A stretch of DNA of 60,099 nucleotides from contig CAITIX010000449.1 of assembly GCA_903892565.1 (NCBI GenBank), positions 1 through 60,099 on the forward strand. Reading direction: 5' to 3'. Below are positions 57,575 to 60,099 of this stretch, in pieces. Source of the DNA: an uncultured Acidobacteriia bacterium. Lineage in GTDB: Bacteria; Acidobacteriota; Terriglobia; Bryobacterales; Bryobacteraceae. Below the pieces are notes generated by a model. It was given only the letters and a program-made list of their open reading frames with translations, searched no databases and was not told the DNA's origin. The position numbers were made by a program, and so were the translations under genes. The stretch's first letter is position 1. Each line of letters opens with the position of its first letter.

Positions 57575-58834
57575 ATGCACGTGTTACGCTGGTGGCGGAA
57601 AATGTTTCGCCCGCCTTTATTCGCCGTAGTATTCGGGACCGTTCTCGCGAGTCTTCCGGCAGCGGCGCAACCGCACACGGCTCTGTTTGGCGAAGTCGAC
57701 GGCATCGTCAAAACGCTTTCCGAGATCACGGGCTGGCAGGTGCGCCGCAAGGTTCCGTCGGAGATCGTCACGCGTGAATCTTTTCGGAAATCCATTGAGG
57801 ATCACACCAAAGGACGATCCGCCGAAAAGGAGATCCATGCGGAAGAACTGGCGCTGAAGCTGTTCGGATTGGTCCCGCAGGATTTCAGCTTGGCGCGAGA
57901 AACCGTAGATCTTCTGGACGAGCAGGCTGCTGCGTACTACGACTATAAAAAGAAGCGGCTGTTTATTCTCGACTCGACGCCCGCGGGATCCGAACAACGC
58001 ATGGCGCTGGTGCACGAGTTGGCGCACGCACTGGCGGATCAGCAGCATCCTTTGGGAAAGTATCTGGATAAAGGCAAACCCGATAGCGACGAATCCACTG
58101 CACGCGAAGCCGTGATGGAAGGGCAAGCGACGTGGCTCACGTGGGCGTATGAAGAGAAGCTCGCGGGGCGCAAGGCCGAGCCCTCGGAAGATGTTCTGGC
58201 CCCGCAGGACACGGACGCTCCGAGCGACGGAAGTTTTCCGGTGCTGAACGCAGCTCCTTTATATGTGCGCGAATCGCTGCTGTTTCCCTACGATTCCGGA
58301 GCTCGGTTCCAGGATGCCGTGTATCACCGGCTGGGCGCGAAAGCATTCAACGAAGTGTTCGAGCGCGGCCCGGCCAGCACACAACAAGTCCTGCACGCGG
58401 GGGATTATTTCGACCACAAAGAGCCGAAGGCTCCGGAGTTGCCAAAGCTCGCGGTCGAACTCGGCGCGCAGGCTCGCGATTATCGCGCCTTGATTGGAGG
58501 AGCGGTGGGCGAATTCGACCACGAAATCCTACTACAGCAGTACACGGACCGCGACACGGCTCGAGCCGCGGCCATGCAGTGGCGCGGCGGAGAGTTCCGC
58601 GTATTCGAACACAAGAAAGAATCCGCCCCAGTGCTGCTGTACGCCTCGGAGTGGGATTCGCCCGAAGCCGCGCGGACGTTCTTCTCCTTATATGAGCGCG
58701 TTTTGCAGAAGAAGTGGAAGACGATGCGCGTTGCATCGCGCACGGCGACCGAGATCACAGGCACGGGCGATAACGGAAAATTCACGGTGCGAATCGTAGG
58801 CTCAGGCGTCCAATCCATCGAAGGCTTCAAGTGA
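57575..58834 (+). CDS. Secreted zinc peptidase-like protein (HExxH)
   Basis: A 419-residue exported protein; the ATG before HVLRWWRK is preferred because it supplies a basic n-region; ATG at 57602 is the alternative. The signal peptide ends near AAAQ. The zinc motif is VHELAHALADQQ (about residue 150), and a downstream glutamate in EAVMEGQATWLTW is a probable third ligand (HExxH + E, gluzincin layout). The C-terminal half has no known domain. Relatives occur widely in Acidobacteria; proteolysis is likely but not shown. Confidence 0.75.
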   Translation: MHVLRWWRKMFRPPLFAVVFGTVLASLPAAAQPHTALFGEVDGIVKTLSEITGWQVRRKVPSEIVTRESFRKSIEDHTKGRSAEKEIHAEELALKLFGLVPQDFSLARETVDLLDEQAAAYYDYKKKRLFILDSTPAGSEQRMALVHELAHALADQQHPLGKYLDKGKPDSDESTAREAVMEGQATWLTWAYEEKLAGRKAEPSEDVLAPQDTDAPSDGSFPVLNAAPLYVRESLLFPYDSGARFQDAVYHRLGAKAFNEVFERGPASTQQVLHAGDYFDHKEPKAPELPKLAVELGAQARDYRALIGGAVGEFDHEILLQQYTDRDTARAAAMQWRGGEFRVFEHKKESAPVLLYASEWDSPEAARTFFSLYERVLQKKWKTMRVASRTATEITGTGDNGKFTVRIVGSGVQSIEGFK

Positions 58835-58966
58835 TGAGGGCCTCAAGTGATGCCCCGGACGGAGGGCCAAAATAATCCGCGCCGGACTGCAGTAAACTAG
58901 GTTGGAGACTCCAGTGGAGGAAACTCGAGTGGGGGACTTTCAGCAAGATCGAGGTAAATAATCGCT

Positions 58967-59590
58967 ATGCGACTCATCGCTTCCGCAATACTGGCATGCG
59001 CCACTGTACTCGTCACGGTCCCGGCATTCGCCGCCCCTCCCGGAGCTGCTGGCCCAGCCTATGCTCCAAACACTCCGCGCAAGTCGCCGGAATTCACGAT
59101 CACGGACCCGGCCGGCAAACAGATCCTCCTTTCCTCTTATAAGGGAAAGGTGCTGGTGTTGCCGTTTATGTTCACCACCTGCCCGCACTGCCAGCACGAA
59201 GCGCAGATGCTGACGAAGCTGCAGACGGAGTTCGCGTCCAAGGGACTCGTCGTGCTCGGCACCGTGTTTGACGACGCGAACGGCCCGAAGGCCGCGCAGT
59301 TTGTGAAGGAATTCGGGATCGGTTTCCCCGTGGGCTACGCCACGCGCGATTCGGTGATCAGCTACATGAACATCCCGGTGATGGACCGCTGGGTAGTGCC
59401 GCAGATTGCGGTGATTGATCGCAAGGGCAACATCGTAGCGCAGAGCATGTCGACCGGGACTCCGGAGCTGCAGGACGAAGCGTTCCTGCGGAACTTGTTC
59501 GAGAAGCTGACGAAGGAAGGCGCCACCGGCGCGGCTCCTGCAGCGGCCAAGAAGGCCGCTCCGACTGCTGCTCCGGCCGCCACGAAGTAG
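58967..59590 (+). CDS. Exported thioredoxin-fold protein (Sco/TlpA-like)
   Basis: A 207-residue protein with signal peptide (to AFAA) and a redoxin domain: PEFTITDPAGKQILLSSYKGKVLVLPFMFTTCPHC holds the CPHC active site near residues 71-74. The cis-proline region is VVPQIAVIDRKGNIV. Sco proteins carry CxxxC plus a later histidine; here CxxC makes it TlpA/ResA-like, a periplasmic thiol reductant, perhaps for cytochrome c or copper maturation. The C-terminal 25 residues are Ala/Lys-rich. Ribosome site GAGG is somewhat far upstream. Confidence 0.82.
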   Translation: MRLIASAILACATVLVTVPAFAAPPGAAGPAYAPNTPRKSPEFTITDPAGKQILLSSYKGKVLVLPFMFTTCPHCQHEAQMLTKLQTEFASKGLVVLGTVFDDANGPKAAQFVKEFGIGFPVGYATRDSVISYMNIPVMDRWVVPQIAVIDRKGNIVAQSMSTGTPELQDEAFLRNLFEKLTKEGATGAAPAAAKKAAPTAAPAATK

Positions 59591-59610
59591 TTAAGGCAGC
59601 AATGCGGCTG

Positions 59611-60099
59611 TTATTGTTTGAGTAAAGTGGCGATCGCTTCGGCGATCGTCTTGCCGTGAAACCTGCCATTTTCGATAAAGATCTCGTTGGTGTGCATCCC
59701 CGCGACCAGCACACCAGCGAGATAAATTCCCTTCCGGTCGCTCTCCAACGTGTCCTTATTCGTGTAAGGACGTTCCGTTTCCGCATCGAACACTATGCCG
59801 TGGGCCCCTAGGAACGTCGTATCCGGACGATAGCCGGTCATCGCGAAAACAAAATCGTTCTTGATCGTTCTTTCGCCATCGGGGGTTGCGATGCGCACGA
59901 AGTCTTCGGTGATTTCCACCACGTGTGATTTGAAGTACGCCGTGATCTCGCCGTTCTTGATGCGATTTTCGATATTCGGCTTGATCCAATACTTCACGTT
60001 CTTGTGGATTTCCCCACCGCGATGTACCAGCGTTACGCGTGCGCCCGTCCACCAGAGTTCGAGCGCGGCAATGGCGGCGGAGTTTTTCGCGCCGATCAC
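59611..60099 (-). CDS. YpdA-type bacillithiol-disulfide reductase-like flavoprotein (partial)
   Basis: The visible 162 residues are the C-terminal half of a two-domain FAD/NAD(P) reductase; the gene runs off the right edge. The NADPH-binding start VIGAKNSAAIAALELWWTGARVTLVHRG is characteristic of YpdA, as are VFAMTGYRPDTTFLGAHGI and GIYLAGVLVAGMHTNEIFIENGRFHG. YpdA reduces bacillithiol disulphide. If the call is right, the organism uses bacillithiol or a related thiol. It converges on the redoxin gene. Confidence 0.82.
   Translation of the reverse strand: MIGAKNSAAIAALELWWTGARVTLVHRGGEIHKNVKYWIKPNIENRIKNGEITAYFKSHVVEITEDFVRIATPDGERTIKNDFVFAMTGYRPDTTFLGAHGIVFDAETERPYTNKDTLESDRKGIYLAGVLVAGMHTNEIFIENGRFHGKTIAEAIATLLKQ

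Overview
The window looks like a chromosome segment of an Acidobacteriota bacterium, probably of the Bryobacterales/Solibacter type. The reasons are the GC-rich composition, a very high share of secreted enzymes (amidohydrolases, beta-lactamase-fold enzymes, PQQ and sorbosone-type dehydrogenases), three copies of a secreted protein family I associate with these bacteria, a propeller protein of the carboxypeptidase-regulatory/CxxCH/Vgb type, a PEP-CTERM protein, and dispersed intergenic repeats. This assignment rests on family recognition only.

Left part (1-17 kb): the tail of a probable TPR-type protein, then a run of exported or catabolic genes: cupin, serine beta-lactamase/esterase, Tat-exported HisC-like aminotransferase, metallo-beta-lactamase-fold hydrolase, amidohydrolase, a DAACS carrier paired with a DUF6282 hydrolase, a sorbosone-type dehydrogenase, an HExxxE secreted protein, a propeller/heme-motif gene broken by an in-frame TAG, a PAP2 phosphatase and a DUF4105 protein. 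Middle left (17-27 kb): a patatin/outer-membrane-barrel fusion, then a five-gene operon transcribed leftward (OmpR-type regulator, single receiver, porin, cupredoxin, histidine kinase), a small secreted protein and an MHS-type permease. 27-33 kb: an Hsp70 homologue, a lipoprotein amidohydrolase, and a Tat flavoenzyme translationally coupled to a pentaheme cytochrome.

33.8-42.9 kb holds a complete chemotaxis operon in the order cheW, mcp, mcp, cheA, cheR, cheD, cheY, cheX-like, cheB, most genes overlapping. Next come tRNA-Lys(TTT), transaldolase, a secreted protein, a quinoprotein dehydrogenase and a PEP-CTERM protein. At 49-51 kb sits a large radical SAM protein whose cysteine layout resembles the tetraether / membrane-spanning lipid synthase group. 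The right end has a HigB/HigA-like toxin-antitoxin pair with a perfect palindromic operator, a CxxC/CPIKH membrane protein, a DUF6152-type secreted protein, an ABC exporter, a small basic protein, a secreted HExxH peptidase, a Sco/TlpA-like redoxin and a truncated YpdA-type reductase.

The points I rate highest are the TTTACA direct repeats with an exact 11-bp period found at three loci (two flanking the OmpR-type regulator gene), the radical SAM candidate lipid synthase, the in-frame amber codon in the propeller protein, the loss of the substrate-binding arginine in the DAACS carrier, and the flavoenzyme/pentaheme pair.
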